64,000 nt of DNA from Glandiceps talaboti. Taxonomy: Eukaryota > Hemichordata > Enteropneusta > Spengelidae. Shown here piece by piece: positions 12,525 through 21,600 of the stretch. Under the pieces are notes generated by a model. It was not told where the DNA came from and ran no database searches. It worked only from the letters and a program-made list of their open reading frames with translations. How positions within the stretch are numbered: the first letter of the stretch is position 1; each line of letters starts with the position of its first letter. Position numbers and translations under genes: made by a program. Location of the stretch: the NCBI RefSeq assembly GCF_964340395.1, contig NC_135563.1:14560651-14624650 (forward strand), given 5' to 3'.

Positions 12525-12675
12525 TACAACTTGTAGAACTCATACAATTTATTTTCCTCTTTTTACAGGAAGTCCTCAGCTGCAGGAGGAATCTGAAGAG
12601 AACCTGAATAGTTCTTTTGTTGTCACTTTGAACCCCAAAGACATCAAAACATATTTCATTGACATGGCACAATAA
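192..12675 (+). CDS. MAN2B2: Lysosomal/epididymis-type alpha-mannosidase 2B2 (GH38), C-terminal part
   Basis: The family removes alpha-linked mannose, especially core alpha-1,6 mannose, from N-glycans in lysosomes or as a secreted enzyme. Eleven exons join in one frame: 192-334, 565-854, 1821-2015, 2697-2849, 3364-3469, 4772-4888, 5315-5546, 7734-7919, 8943-9058, 9503-9605 and 12569-12675. All have AG acceptors and GT donors, and the codon phases match at every junction. They give 581 residues plus stop, roughly the C-terminal 55-60% of a ~1,000-residue MAN2B2. The N-terminal catalytic (nucleophile) domain lies off the left edge, so no start codon is seen. Diagnostic stretches are [63 protein letters not shown] and [10 protein letters not shown] at the C-terminus. 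The VEERSLT segment and the pattern near the end fit MAN2B2 better than MAN2B1, as recalled from the family. Several N-glycosylation sequons occur. No frameshift or internal stop is seen, so it looks intact. Confidence 0.93.
565..854 (+). CDS. MAN2B2: MAN2B2 exon b
   Basis: The acceptor CTGTAG ends at 564 and the donor GTAAGT is at 855. It encodes residues 48-143 plus two bases of a split Lys codon. It contains the beta-domain segment with [14 protein letters not shown] and the [10 protein letters not shown] stretch conserved in MAN2B2. This is the longest exon in the window. Confidence 0.92.
1100..1488. repeat. 44-bp minisatellite, ~9 copies
   Basis: The unit contains TTAGTGTTACTATCTCAAG, CTCTCCACACC and AGAGATTTGAC. 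Internal copies are almost identical, while the first (CTTGGTGTT) and last (TATCCCAAGAAACTC) are diverged. It lies in the intron between MAN2B2 exons b and c. Confidence 0.95.
1821..2015 (+). CDS. MAN2B2: MAN2B2 exon c
   Basis: A pyrimidine-rich acceptor ends at 1820 and the donor GTTTGT is at 2016. The frame continues from exon b (split Lys). It encodes residues ~144-208, including [10 protein letters not shown] and TYTFRP, then KEARQNFYR at the end. Confidence 0.9.
2116..2475. repeat. Compound microsatellite (TG)n/(TCTG)n/(ATGT)n
   Basis: About 75 bases of TG, then mixed TCTG/TG, a GTAT block near 2264-2320, and a second TCTG block near 2354-2400. It lies in the intron between MAN2B2 exons c and d. 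Long reading frames on both strands here are repeat artefacts. Confidence 0.98.
2697..2849 (+). CDS. MAN2B2: MAN2B2 exon d
   Basis: The acceptor GTCTAG ends at 2696 and the donor GTAGGA is at 2850. The joined codon at its start is Ser. It encodes residues ~209-259, with [13 protein letters not shown] and the [10 protein letters not shown] segment. Confidence 0.9.
3364..3469 (+). CDS. MAN2B2: MAN2B2 exon e
   Basis: The acceptor TTTTTAG ends at 3363 and the donor GTATGG is at 3470. It encodes residues ~260-295 with the family-typical [14 protein letters not shown] core and ends SIAQ in phase 0. Confidence 0.92.
3505..3664. repeat. 30-bp minisatellite, ~5 copies
   Basis: The unit starts GGGCAATTCTGCTAACTTT and continues AAAAGTGACTT, beginning 35 bases after the donor of MAN2B2 exon e. 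Copies at 3505, 3535 and 3565 are nearly identical and later ones drift. The period is a multiple of three, which leaves an open frame by accident. Confidence 0.93.
4119..4540. repeat. ~98-bp tandem repeat (3 copies) plus an inverted copy
   Basis: Units begin ACAACCCATAACACCAAA near 4119, 4217 and 4317 and share CCACAATCGTTTAT and GTAAAAGTATACTGTTTC. A reverse-complement copy (AAACAGTATACTTTTACAC) starts near 4464. The arrangement can fold back on itself. It lies in the intron between MAN2B2 exons e and f. Confidence 0.9.
4772..4888 (+). CDS. MAN2B2: MAN2B2 exon f
   Basis: The exon is 39 codons, phase 0 at both ends, between an AG at 4770-4771 and a GTAAGC donor at 4889. It encodes residues 296-334: [14 protein letters not shown], then RLTLLSD and SSLGNGMIE, a highly conserved stretch of GH38 class II mannosidases. 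It was too short to be obvious from open reading frames alone. Confidence 0.93.
5315..5546 (+). CDS. MAN2B2: MAN2B2 exon g
   Basis: The acceptor TTCAAAG ends at 5314 and the donor GTAAGA is at 5547. It encodes residues 335-411, opening with VMLHRRL, which completes the motif begun in exon f, followed by [13 protein letters not shown]. Two sequons (NLT, NDT) and a later NQS are visible. Confidence 0.93.
5924..6115. repeat. (TACA)n microsatellite with CA interruption
   Basis: About 180 bases of CATA/TACA repeat with a short CA block near 6040-6060. It lies in the intron between MAN2B2 exons g and h. Confidence 0.97.
7404..7662. repeat. 37-bp minisatellite, 7 copies
   Basis: Units begin CAGCAATATTTGCATATTTT at 7404, 7441, 7478, 7515, 7552, 7589 and 7626. 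Two sub-variants alternate (TGTAAAT versus TGTTAAG; TTGCAT versus TTACAT), suggesting a higher-order dimer. The array lies 70 bases upstream of MAN2B2 exon h. Confidence 0.95.
7734..7919 (+). CDS. MAN2B2: MAN2B2 exon h
   Basis: The acceptor TTCTAG ends at 7733 and the donor GTCTGT is at 7920. It joins in phase 1 and encodes residues ~412-473, including [15 protein letters not shown], a MAN2B2-typical segment. Confidence 0.88.
8943..9058 (+). CDS. MAN2B2: MAN2B2 exon i
   Basis: The acceptor CTTTTCAG ends at 8942 and the donor GTAATA is at 9059. It encodes residues ~474-512, with [16 protein letters not shown] and ATVDLQ. This is the conserved C-terminal GH38 motif built around LLRLHH. Confidence 0.93.
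9503..9605 (+). CDS. MAN2B2: MAN2B2 exon j
   Basis: The acceptor CCATAG ends at 9502 and the donor GTAGAT is at 9606. It encodes residues 513-546 with [11 protein letters not shown] and RWTWNTQ. This segment discriminates MAN2B2 from lysosomal MAN2B1. Confidence 0.92.
9858..9913. repeat. Tandem duplication of a ~32-bp AT-rich unit
   Basis: The unit TTTTAACTTGAAAGGAATAA followed by TAAAAAATACAA occurs twice back to back, in the last MAN2B2 intron. Confidence 0.85.
10801..11240. repeat. Diverged ~210-bp tandem duplication
   Basis: ATTGAAATTTTACATTCGTT at 10805 and ATTGAAATGTCACATTTGTT at 11015 start two copies. Both run on through GTTCCAAAG, CATTTTACTG, TAGCCAAA and a TTTTTGTGCT...ACTTCAAGG end. 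It lies in the last MAN2B2 intron. Confidence 0.8.
11768..12133. mobile_element. MITE-like foldback element, TIR starting AGGCCAAAAAAA
   Basis: The left end AGGCCAAAAAAAAATTCTGG continues TTCTGGTCAG. The right end is the reverse complement, CTGACCAGAACCAGATAT continuing to TTTTTTTGGCCT. The interior has no coding capacity and is T/A-rich. No convincing target-site duplication was identified. The element lies in the last MAN2B2 intron. A short similar end (TTAGGCCAAAAAAAAAATTG) occurs at about 62411. Confidence 0.75.
12450..12521. repeat. (CA)n microsatellite near the last MAN2B2 acceptor
   Basis: About 35 CA units on the sense strand end 47 bases before the acceptor AG at 12567-12568. Short flanking sequences (ATACAACTTGTA, ACTCGTACAATTT/ACTCATACAATTT) are duplicated on both sides. 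Confidence 0.97.
12569..12675 (+). CDS. MAN2B2: MAN2B2 terminal coding exon k
   Basis: The acceptor TTTTTACAG ends at 12568, about 47 bases after a long CA tract. The exon completes a Gly codon and encodes 34 residues ending [17 protein letters not shown], then TAA at 12673-12675. The C-terminal VTL(N/H)PK(D/E)I(K/R)T pattern matches the end of MAN2B2 proteins. Confidence 0.92.
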
Positions 12676-13023
12676 ATTCTTAAAAACTTAATGTCCAATG
12701 AAAAATATAGTGTTAAAAGTATGTCAGACACAGTGCCATGAAATTACATTATTTTAAAGAATGAGACATTTTTGTATGACACAGATCAAAGGATGTACGG
12801 ATTTCCAGGTGTCATCAGCATCTGTATGGCTTGTATGTGAAGTCACTGCCTTTATGCAAGCCATTTGATATAGTATGTGTCTTATATTACAACCTTGTAG
12901 TATAGCTCAGTTTGTAACTCTGTATGTACCACTCTCTTCAACTCCATCGCATTCTAAAGAACTATGGTAATGACAAAGACTGGCAGCTTTAAAGTAGGTC
13001 TGAGGACACCACTTTCCACTTTT

Positions 13024-13029
13024 AATAAA
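13024..13029 (+). terminator. Candidate polyadenylation signal for MAN2B2
   Basis: AATAAA occurs ~350 bases after the stop codon, followed by TG/T-rich sequence. Another AATAAA overlaps the stop itself (12671-12676), and a further one lies near 14498. Which is used cannot be told from sequence. Confidence 0.4.
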
Positions 13030-13461
13030 ACCAGAATGTAACATTTGATATGTACTCGTTTATATTATGTGGACATTTTGATATCAAAATACCGTTTGAT
13101 ACAGACTTACGTACATATTATACCCTTTTATAGCAAAGACCATTTATTATAACTACATGGTCTGTATGACTGTCGAGTTTTAAAATAGGTTTTATCACAA
13201 ATAACTTTAATAGTAATAATAGTTTCATAATTATGTATCAATTTTTTTTTATTGTAAAGAATATATAACACATTATGACATAGTTTTGGGAAATATACAG
13301 TCTGTAATATGGTATTTTCAAAGGGACGGATACATGATAAATATGAAAATAGTTTTATCAGATTAATACTTGATTATGAGGTTCACTGATTACATTTTGT
13401 TTTAAGATATTGATGTCGATCATCTAGACAGGAATTTGTTAGTATATTTAGATATTGTTCT

Positions 13462-13571
13462 CAATATTTTTCTTCATTCAGCCAAGGAAAATACAAGTGA
13501 CTTAAGGGGCCTTGTCAAAACCCCTTAGGTCACAAGTACAATTTCCGGCTGAATGTATCAAAATATCGGGG
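13462..13571. mobile_element. Family-A inverted-repeat element, copy 1 (core)
   Basis: The left arm AATATTTTTCTTCATTCAGC is mirrored by GGCTGAATGTATCAAAATAT. The inner arms ACAAGTGACTTAAGGGG and CCCCTTAGGTCACAAGT are also complementary, so the whole core folds into one hairpin. Related copies lie near 33810, 38592 and 49680. Confidence 0.8.
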
Positions 13572-14162
13572 TATACTATAATTATACCTCATCAAGTATA
13601 ATTTATGAAAAATCTGGAAAAAATAATGACATTTTGACTCATATTGGCAGAACCAGTGACCTAGAAAGGGTGTTGTCATGATGTAGAACGACCAGTACAT
13701 ATAATCCATATTTTCTGTTCAAAGACAATAACTTGGCTTGTGCATGGTATAATATATTATAAATTTTATGTAACCTGTAAATATGATAAAAACACATCAT
13801 GATGAAATTATTCAGGACAAATTTGCATGTCTTTGATTTAGACTTCCTGAATGACCAATTACACATTTCACTTTGTCATTGTTCTTTGTATTGTAAGAAC
13901 TAGAAAAATTTGTGAATTTTTGGTCAGAAAAATTGAGTCAAGGGCATTTTGAATCTAGTTTCAAAAGATATGTTGAAGAATCATTCATGCAGACCAGACC
14001 TTAGTTTTCTTTTGTGATTCATCAAATTTTGATGGTGTGTATTGGCCAGTGCTGTGAAAGAGGTTGTGCTTTACAATGATGTTGAAGAAGATGTTCTATC
14101 TTTTGTGTACTTTTATTTCGGCAAAGCATTTTAGGTTTTCAGTATCTCTTTTACCTATTCCT

Positions 14163-14230
14163 TGAATGAATGAATGAATGAATGAATGAATGCATGATTG
14201 AATGAATGAATGAATATATAAATGAATGAA
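14163..14230. repeat. (GAAT)n microsatellite
   Basis: About 15 GAAT units with a few substitutions, in the intergenic region. Confidence 0.95.
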
Positions 14231-15389
14231 AGATAATATTCAACGCCTTGAAAATGGATAACTTTATCATATGTCAGTAAGGTATAATACACATATATAT
14301 AGTTCAAATAAAAACTCATAGTAACTATGTCCATACCCATACCAACAGTTAACTAAGTTACATACTTCAATAAACATTGCAATAATTTCATTGCAAACAG
14401 TTGTACATCAATGTGATAAGTATTTGCAACACAGAAATATACCATTGTTGTCTGTTATTGTGAAACATGCCAAGTATCTAGTGTAGATATTATATTGAAT
14501 AAAGTACAATATTGTTCCAAAATATTTTCTAACTTCCTCAATCTACATGTATATATTTTATCCATGAAATGTACTAACCAATAGTATCAAAGATTGATAT
14601 TCCATATATGAATTATTGACAAATTAATATTGAAAAAAAAATTTTGCTTGCCAGATGCTCTGCCTGTCTAATACAGGCACACAAAAAAAGAAAGCTGTTT
14701 GCATAGCATACCATAGGCACTGTAACTAGATTCTAACATAGAGCCCAGTTTAGTTCAGACTCTATTATGGAACCAGTCACAATGAAATAACACAAAAACC
14801 ATGTATAGAGTTACATGTACACACATTGAAACTAAGACCCATGTCATAGTGTATCTTAAAGATGCTAATAAATGTCATTAGGGTTAGATTATCTTTCAAC
14901 CTCCCGATCTTATTAGGAAGTGGTGACACAGTGGGTTGATACTGAAGCCAATAGTTGGCCTTCGGTGCACAAGGCATAATGACCTGCAAAGAAAATTTGA
15001 CTAGCAAAGCTACGGCAAACAATATGTTCAAAATAATAGCACAATCCTTTGTAATCCCAACTGTCTCATAGTCTGTGTATAGACATTCCAGACTCATCTG
15101 TATCACTATGAAGGGACAGTGAATCAGCCAAATCTGTCAACAATGCTGTATTATTAATGGCAATATACAGGGATTCACAGGCATTTATTACATTATTGTT
15201 GAGTTAGACATCAGTGAGTGTCTGAGGTGATGATGTTTCTATGGTATTAAAAGCATAGGTTGCAGCTATCACTGTGGATTGACAGCAATATTTCATTTAT
15301 TATAGGGAGGGGGTTGTCAGATTTTACAAAATTGTGATAGATCTCAAGTTCTTTTGTTATGATCCTGCCATTTGTTATTACACCCCTAC

Positions 15390-15425
15390 CCCCCCCCCCC
15401 AAAAAAAAAAAGAAGAAGAAAAGCT
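15390..15425. repeat. Poly-C / poly-A / GAA tract
   Basis: Ten or so C bases are followed by about eleven A bases and AGAAGAAGAAAAG. It is low complexity and could be a sequencing or assembly weak point. Confidence 0.9.
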
Positions 15426-15930
15426 GCAGCTATCCTTGTGGATTGGTGAGAAGATTTCAGTTATTATGGGAGGGGAAAGCTTTGACAAAAGTGATGGAGA
15501 TCTCTATAGTTCTTTGTTAAAATTCCATCTTTTGCTTGAATTCTTATTACGGTCCCAAAAAAGGACTGAAAAGTTTCAAGTATCATCGATCATGTTGCAG
15601 TTCCATTGGAACTGTTATATTAACCATTATATTTACTATGTATATTTATCATTATTTTATTTTATTTTTATATTCTATTTATCACATCTATCAACATACA
15701 TTCCCATACTGTCTGTGATGTAAATGAATGTGCCAAATATAATTTTGCCATATTATCATCATATGATTTCCGCATTGTCACGACTGAATCATTTTCATAT
15801 TCTAAAGATTGATAATTTGTTTTTCAAAATGACGTATGGATGGGGTTGGGTCGTAAAACCATATGTCAAATTTATGGCAACAGATGGCCAGGTGTCGACA
15901 TGTCTGAATCTCATCACGAAAGTGAACTAT

Positions 15931-16206
15931 TAGTAACTGGGAAAAATAAATTTTTTAAAAGTTGAAGACCTTGTTTCCCCAAAAAATTAAAACAAATAAC
16001 AAAATACAAAACTTTTGAAGATTATGAGACTAGTAAAAATTCTCGCAAATGACTGGTGCCAGTTTACTAGTAACTGGAAAATAAAAAAAATTCAAGTAAA
16101 AGACAACTTTCTCCTTTAAAAATGAACTAAAAAAGTGAATCATAACAAAACATTAGAAGATTATGAAACTAATAAAATATCTCCCAAGTGACTGGTGTCA
16201 GTCTAG
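15931..16206. repeat. ~138-bp tandem duplication
   Basis: TAGTAACTGG at 15931 and 16069 opens two copies. Both end with the pattern GAAGATTATGA, AAATGACTGGTG or AAGTGACTGGTG, then CAGT. Confidence 0.85.
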
Positions 16207-16913
16207 GTTATACCCAAGAATAATTGGAGAGATGTACTGCTGACAATTTGATACATCTTCCCATATTTCAGGAGCTATTCGAAATCCTTGAAATAGAAAT
16301 ATGCACTCGAGCTCCTCGACAAAAACATGAAAACACGCAGAGGACCCCTGTGGGTGGTTCCACCCCCTGATTATATAGCGCAACCACCCCCACCCCACCG
16401 CCTGATACAACATTCTATTTTCCAAGGGTATGGACAGTATACAAAACTTACGTGTAACCACAATTTCATATCAAAGAAACATGTACCGAGGAATTTGACA
16501 TTTGTACCTAGTTACCGCACTTACAGCACAGCAATTTTTTTTAATAGCTTATACCCTGGAAACATTTTTTTTTCTGTCTTGATTTGGTCAGCAGTTTTTT
16601 CTCTCGAAAATCCTCCAGCCACCTTCTCCCCGCCCCCAGAAATCAAATGGTTTACCCCAAATTGTAATCCTAGTCTGAACTCCTAGCCTGCTGACGTATG
16701 TATTCTAGTATTAATTAAAGCAAGCTCCTTATCATCTCCAACCCCTTTAGCGGTCTGAGTTATCATGAGTCATATATCGGCACCCGCACATGTCCCCATA
16801 GGGACACGTTATCCTGGTGTGATGGTTTCTTTCTGACTTTAAAAAAAATTATATTGCGATGAAATATATTAATATTAATTATAGAGGTGAGTTATCAACA
16901 CTTCACAGTCGGG

Positions 16914-16919
16914 TATAAA
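16914..16919 (+). promoter_or_regulatory. TATA-like motif upstream of gene 2
   Basis: GGGTATAAAGACG sits in a locally CpG-containing stretch ~930 bases before the predicted ATG. If used, the 5' UTR would be long or spliced. No initiator or other element confirms it. Confidence 0.2.
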
Positions 16920-17004
16920 GACGACCCTTTCCCATCTGTTTCACTATCTCGTCTGTCTTACAATAGTTTAGAATGATAGATCGATAGACGTAGAGGTCTC
17001 TCGT

Positions 17005-17040
17005 CAGTCAGTCAGTCAGTCAGTCAGTCAGTCAGTCAGT
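17005..17040. repeat. (GTCA)n microsatellite
   Basis: Nine near-perfect GTCA units upstream of gene 2. Confidence 0.95.
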
Positions 17041-17288
17041 GAGTTAGTTTATTTCAGTAAAACAAGATTGACAGCACACATACACAAATAAAAACGATTG
17101 GTACGAATTGTTGAATTACTTGGCTAACACGAAGTCAAACACTCATCGATTATCTATGATTCAAATGTCTGCGAATCATCACATTTCAAGCGTGGTTAAC
17201 GTCGTGTAGAGTAGAGATTGCTGACGGTGTGTTTACTGTTTATCCTTAACGCATTGCTTGTTCATTCTCAATGAACATGAAGGGGTGA

Positions 17289-17594
<306 letters not shown>

Positions 17595-17808
17595 TAAATG
17601 GATTGACCAATTAATTTATCGATTAAGCGTAAATTGTGTGTCATTACTAGTATGATACAGAAGTATAATGCACACAGTGCGAACGTCCCGTCGCATTGAA
17701 TAGGTAATTTGCATATATTAAGTCGCGAACGATTACGCATGTGCCGTTTATGGGTCATTATAATAACAATGCATCAAAACCAAGAGGATGGGAGGCTAAA
17801 TACTCGCG

Positions 17809-18042
17809 ATGAAATCGAGTGTCTCGCGACTCACTACCAGAGCTGTTGGCCATGTGGAAGATATGTCTCGCAGTAGTTTATCTACTGGTGGCCGTGGCCG
17901 TCACGGGCTTTCAGCCCTTGCCAGCAATGAGGCTACAACCAGGGGGATTGGACAACGGGAATCAGAACCCGCGAAACATGGAGCGTGGAAAACGTCCCTT
18001 CATGGACCCACCGAAAGTGAGATACGAACAGCGAGTAGATAG
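17809..18042 (+). other. Upstream ATG/uORF overlapping the gene 2 start
   Basis: An ATG at 17809 opens a 77-codon frame that ends TGA at 18040-18042, in a different frame from the predicted gene 2 start at 17852. If transcription starts upstream of 17809, this uORF would overlap the main start and reduce its use. The predicted peptide is R/S-rich with no recognisable domain. Confidence 0.35.
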
Positions 18043-18642
18043 CATTCTTGAAGAAACTTATAAATGGCAGGAAAACAAGAGAGCGGCTATTCTCTGCCCG
18101 AAAGGTACATTTATTGCGGAGATAGCATTTATCTTTTCGGGAATGAAGAGATACTTCGGGAGCAACCTGAAACGCTTCAAGCTAACTGACCTTCCGCACG
18201 TCAGTACGACTAACCGGGAAATAGTCCTCAAGAGACGTACAGGTGAACCTAAAGCAAAGGGGTTCTGGAATGCAAATATTGGAGAGGACGACTCAATATC
18301 TAGCTGTGACCCAGTTTTATTCTGTCTTGGACATCAAGCATGTCTTTTTAAAGTCACCATCGATGTATGTGCCAACGATCCAATGCCAGGACAAAGAAAA
18401 ATATTAGATATGAGAGTGTCTTGTGTTCCGGATAACTTATTTTCGAAATATTTTTACGACGCAGTAAATACGAATAATGAACTCTCAGAGAATGTAATGA
18501 GCCGCCAGAATAAAATTTTGTACTTGTATATAAACGATGATAACACAGACGATTTAGCTGTGTCCCTCATTCAAGTTCCTATGACGGAAGATGAACTCTT
18601 TGGTATTGGTTGTCCGGAACCAAAAGAAGCATATTCGAAGGG
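17852..18642 (+). CDS. Gene 2 exon 1 (signal peptide + lectin-like domain)
   Basis: The start ATG at 17852 was chosen because it directly precedes the signal peptide. The longer frame upstream relies on a GTG. The exon encodes 263 codons plus two bases and ends at a strong GTAAGT donor (18643). A basic/proline-rich stretch (residues ~25-60, with a possible RGKR processing site near 45-48) sits between signal peptide and domain. Codon use is balanced and CpG-containing, unlike the AT-rich non-coding frames around it. Confidence 0.85.
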
Positions 18643-21600
18643 GTAAGTGTTGGCGACGCTGTTTGTTGGCTATAAATACGTAGGTGCTATGCACTTTCCA
18701 TTGTATGTAGTGTGTAGTACAGAAATGTCAGACGGTGATTACGTAATACTTTAAAACTGTCGTGTCATACAGTGGTTTCTATGCCATCATTCATGGAGGT
18801 AGAAATATGTCTTTCCTAATTTCATGCTGTCATTCATTCATATTTAAGTTTGTTTGTCATGTCGAATGTGAAATGTTAAAGAGTGCTTTACATTTTGTGA
18901 ATGGTTGTACAGTCATAAACATATTGTCGAACGTGAAAATCATTTGACAGATTTGGGATGGTTTTCTGTAAAAGTAACTGTTCAACGTTAGCATACTTGA
19001 GGGTTTAAAAAAAAAGAAGTTTTATTTCCAGGATTACCAAGGGAGCAAGTTTCATTTTATAGGTTCCTGAGTAATTAGTCATATCTTTGTAATATGCCAC
19101 AGGTTTCAACACCTGTACAGAGATGTGAAGTCCCAGGAGTATTAATACTGTTTTCTCTTGGGATTAATTTGGAAGATATTCAATATAAAACTGCTTCAGA
19201 TGTGAAAATCGTGTAAATTATTATATAACTACCTCAAAACATTACAAATGTACTTGTACTGGAGAAAGCTGTTTTAATAGAAAAATCTCAATTTCACAGC
19301 TTCAAATTCGTGAGACATATACACATAGTCACCCCAGGTTTTGAGACAGAATAGCAGGATCTGCTCATTTTTCTTGTAATATATAAATAATCTAGATCTG
19401 TGGTTGAAAACAATACATTGTCATACATTTAGGTGTAAAGGTGATTTGGACTGATAATAGCCACTCCAGTACAAGATAATTCAGCAAGCTAGGCAAACAC
19501 CCTGATAATGTTATCTTGAGTTATCATGTCATGTGCTATCATGGTCAGACTATTGGCTGTCACAGTACTATTAAAAGTACACAGTACAAAGTAAGCAAAT
19601 AGAGATAAACATCATAAACAATTCCAAAAACTTTGGTCCAATAATAACTATATGCTGTGACTTTTTTTAAAATACTGAATGCAGGATTCATGAATATATT
19701 TAGATTCGTATTGCTGTAAAGAACTGTTATATCGTTGATCGTCATCAATAGATAAAAATAGACACCATGAAATAAAATATGATGAAAACAGTTTTAAAGA
19801 GTCCGTTGTGAATGCAAGAAAAATGTTATCAATTCTTATAGTAGTGCTAAAACTTAAAAGCAGTTATTTGATATTTTCACAATTAAAAGCTACATGTTTG
19901 ACAATTCAAAATGTAAATGAAAATACTCTGGTAATAATAGTAATTACATTCAAACAGGGCCCTTACAAGTATTATTTGTCACATGTTCTGGCATGTACTT
20001 TCTATGATCATACTTATAATTGTTAATGGAACGATTTCATATAGGAAAGATTTGAAGACGCAAGTAACATAAACCATGGGTGGTTCTGTTATACAAAATG
20101 TACAAGTTGCTATAGCTAGCCTAGTCACTGTTCAATTTGTTGTACACCCATCACCAGTAAAAGCACAACCATGTACAGCTAAAATGATGAAGGCTTGGTG
20201 TTTCACTCATGCAACATGACATTTATTACACACCCTCAGACAACTTCTAATGCAAAAGAAACAACATAGGTGTCATGCACAGTGGGGATGCCGTAGTAGT
20301 CAAGTTGATATGTTGATTATCACTATCAATTTAATACAAAATGAACAATTGAAGCCATCAAGTCCATGTGTAATGAATTCATAAGAAGCCTGGTGTTACT
20401 GCACTTAGAAAGAACAATGCTTATCAGTGTTCATTGTTATTGGACAAAGGATCCTGATGTGTTTACTGTGTCTCTGTTATTGTTCGTCTAGAGTTGTCAT
20501 ATGTCTATCTCTGTGTTAAAAATGTAATGAACTTCCATAAGTGAAACACCAAGCCTACATCATTTTAGTTGTAACTGTTTTTTCCTCCATGTTGTGACAC
20601 TCAGACAGGTAGTGGTGCATTGCAAAACCATTTATTTTTATTACAAATTAATAGTACACAGGTCTATATCATTCACACCACATTGTATGTTTGCAAATTG
20701 ACCAGGGTTTGATTTGTGATCTAAAAAACCCCAAATTTTTATATCCCATTGTTGAATATCAATTCTTAATCTCTGTATGAAATTCATGTACATGTGTGTG
20801 GTATTGCCATTAGAAAGACTAAACAGCTAGAAACTGTAACAGGTGGTGGTCTTTCTCATATTATATCCTGAATGAATGCTCAAGTTAAAAATTCTTTCAT
20901 TTTATGTGAATCTAATTGTTATAATTGGTTTGATGCATTTACATGAAAGTTTACATCTAGTAATTAAGTTTTTGTCACTGATGCCTAAAATTGAGGTCTG
21001 TTCACCTTGACTACAGCCTGACTCCAGTAATGTAACACCATGTCAGCTATTTGTTATTACAAAAGAATACTGCTGCAGTTGCTATGCATTCATAGCAAAA
21101 ATCTCTTGTCTGTGCATCAGTACAAATATTTATTGGTGTGTGACCTCATGTATGAACATGTAAAAGTCAATCTGTTACATGTATAGCAGCAGATTTGTAA
21201 TGAAAATAAGTGGTTAGTTTAGATCTGTACCGTCCATGGTATCGAATTGTGAAATTCGATGCCATGGATGACACTACTACAGTATTTTTTGTGGGCTATG
21301 AAGATTTTAGCATCACTTGTGGCCAATTTGCACCAAGTTAATACAGACATTAAATCAACACCTCTAGACTTCTAGCTTAAACAGATGTAATGTGTACATT
21401 TTTGTACAGTGACTCAATGGTGTCACTAAAGACAGTGTCGTAAATTGCTATGACCTGAAGGTAGCAGTGGATGACATCAATCAAATCACTTACTATAAAA
21501 TGTCATGTATCTTATAATGCTGTTAGAATTGTCAACTAAATCCTGCTAATATTAATACATATAGGTGACAAAAGGTGGTGGAGGTTTGAGAAATTTGTCC

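Larger units (their letters stand above)
9606..12568. other. Last MAN2B2 intron, non-coding
   Basis: This ~3 kb intron holds the small duplication at 9858, the ~210-bp duplication at 10801, the foldback element at 11768 and the CA tract at 12450. A segment at 10282-10345 (CTGCTGACCCTAAAATTTTT) resembles one at 36185-36235 and may be a dispersed repeat. No coding exon is evident. Confidence 0.7.

Noticed and set aside
192-12675. Assignment to lysosomal MAN2B1 instead of MAN2B2
   Set aside because: The VEERSLT segment, the NDTSVV and GNGMIEVMLHRRL context and the C-terminal [10 protein letters not shown] pattern fit MAN2B2 as recalled. A tree would settle it.
16198-16686. Opposed 87- and 119-codon frames
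   Set aside because: They overlap on opposite strands, and the proline-rich part comes from a C-rich stretch. No family pattern is visible.
17852-18642. First exon of a latrophilin-type adhesion GPCR
   Set aside because: Latrophilins also carry a SUEL domain, but no olfactomedin, GAIN or seven-helix exons are seen in the following 45 kb, and the candidate exon 2 ends in a stop.
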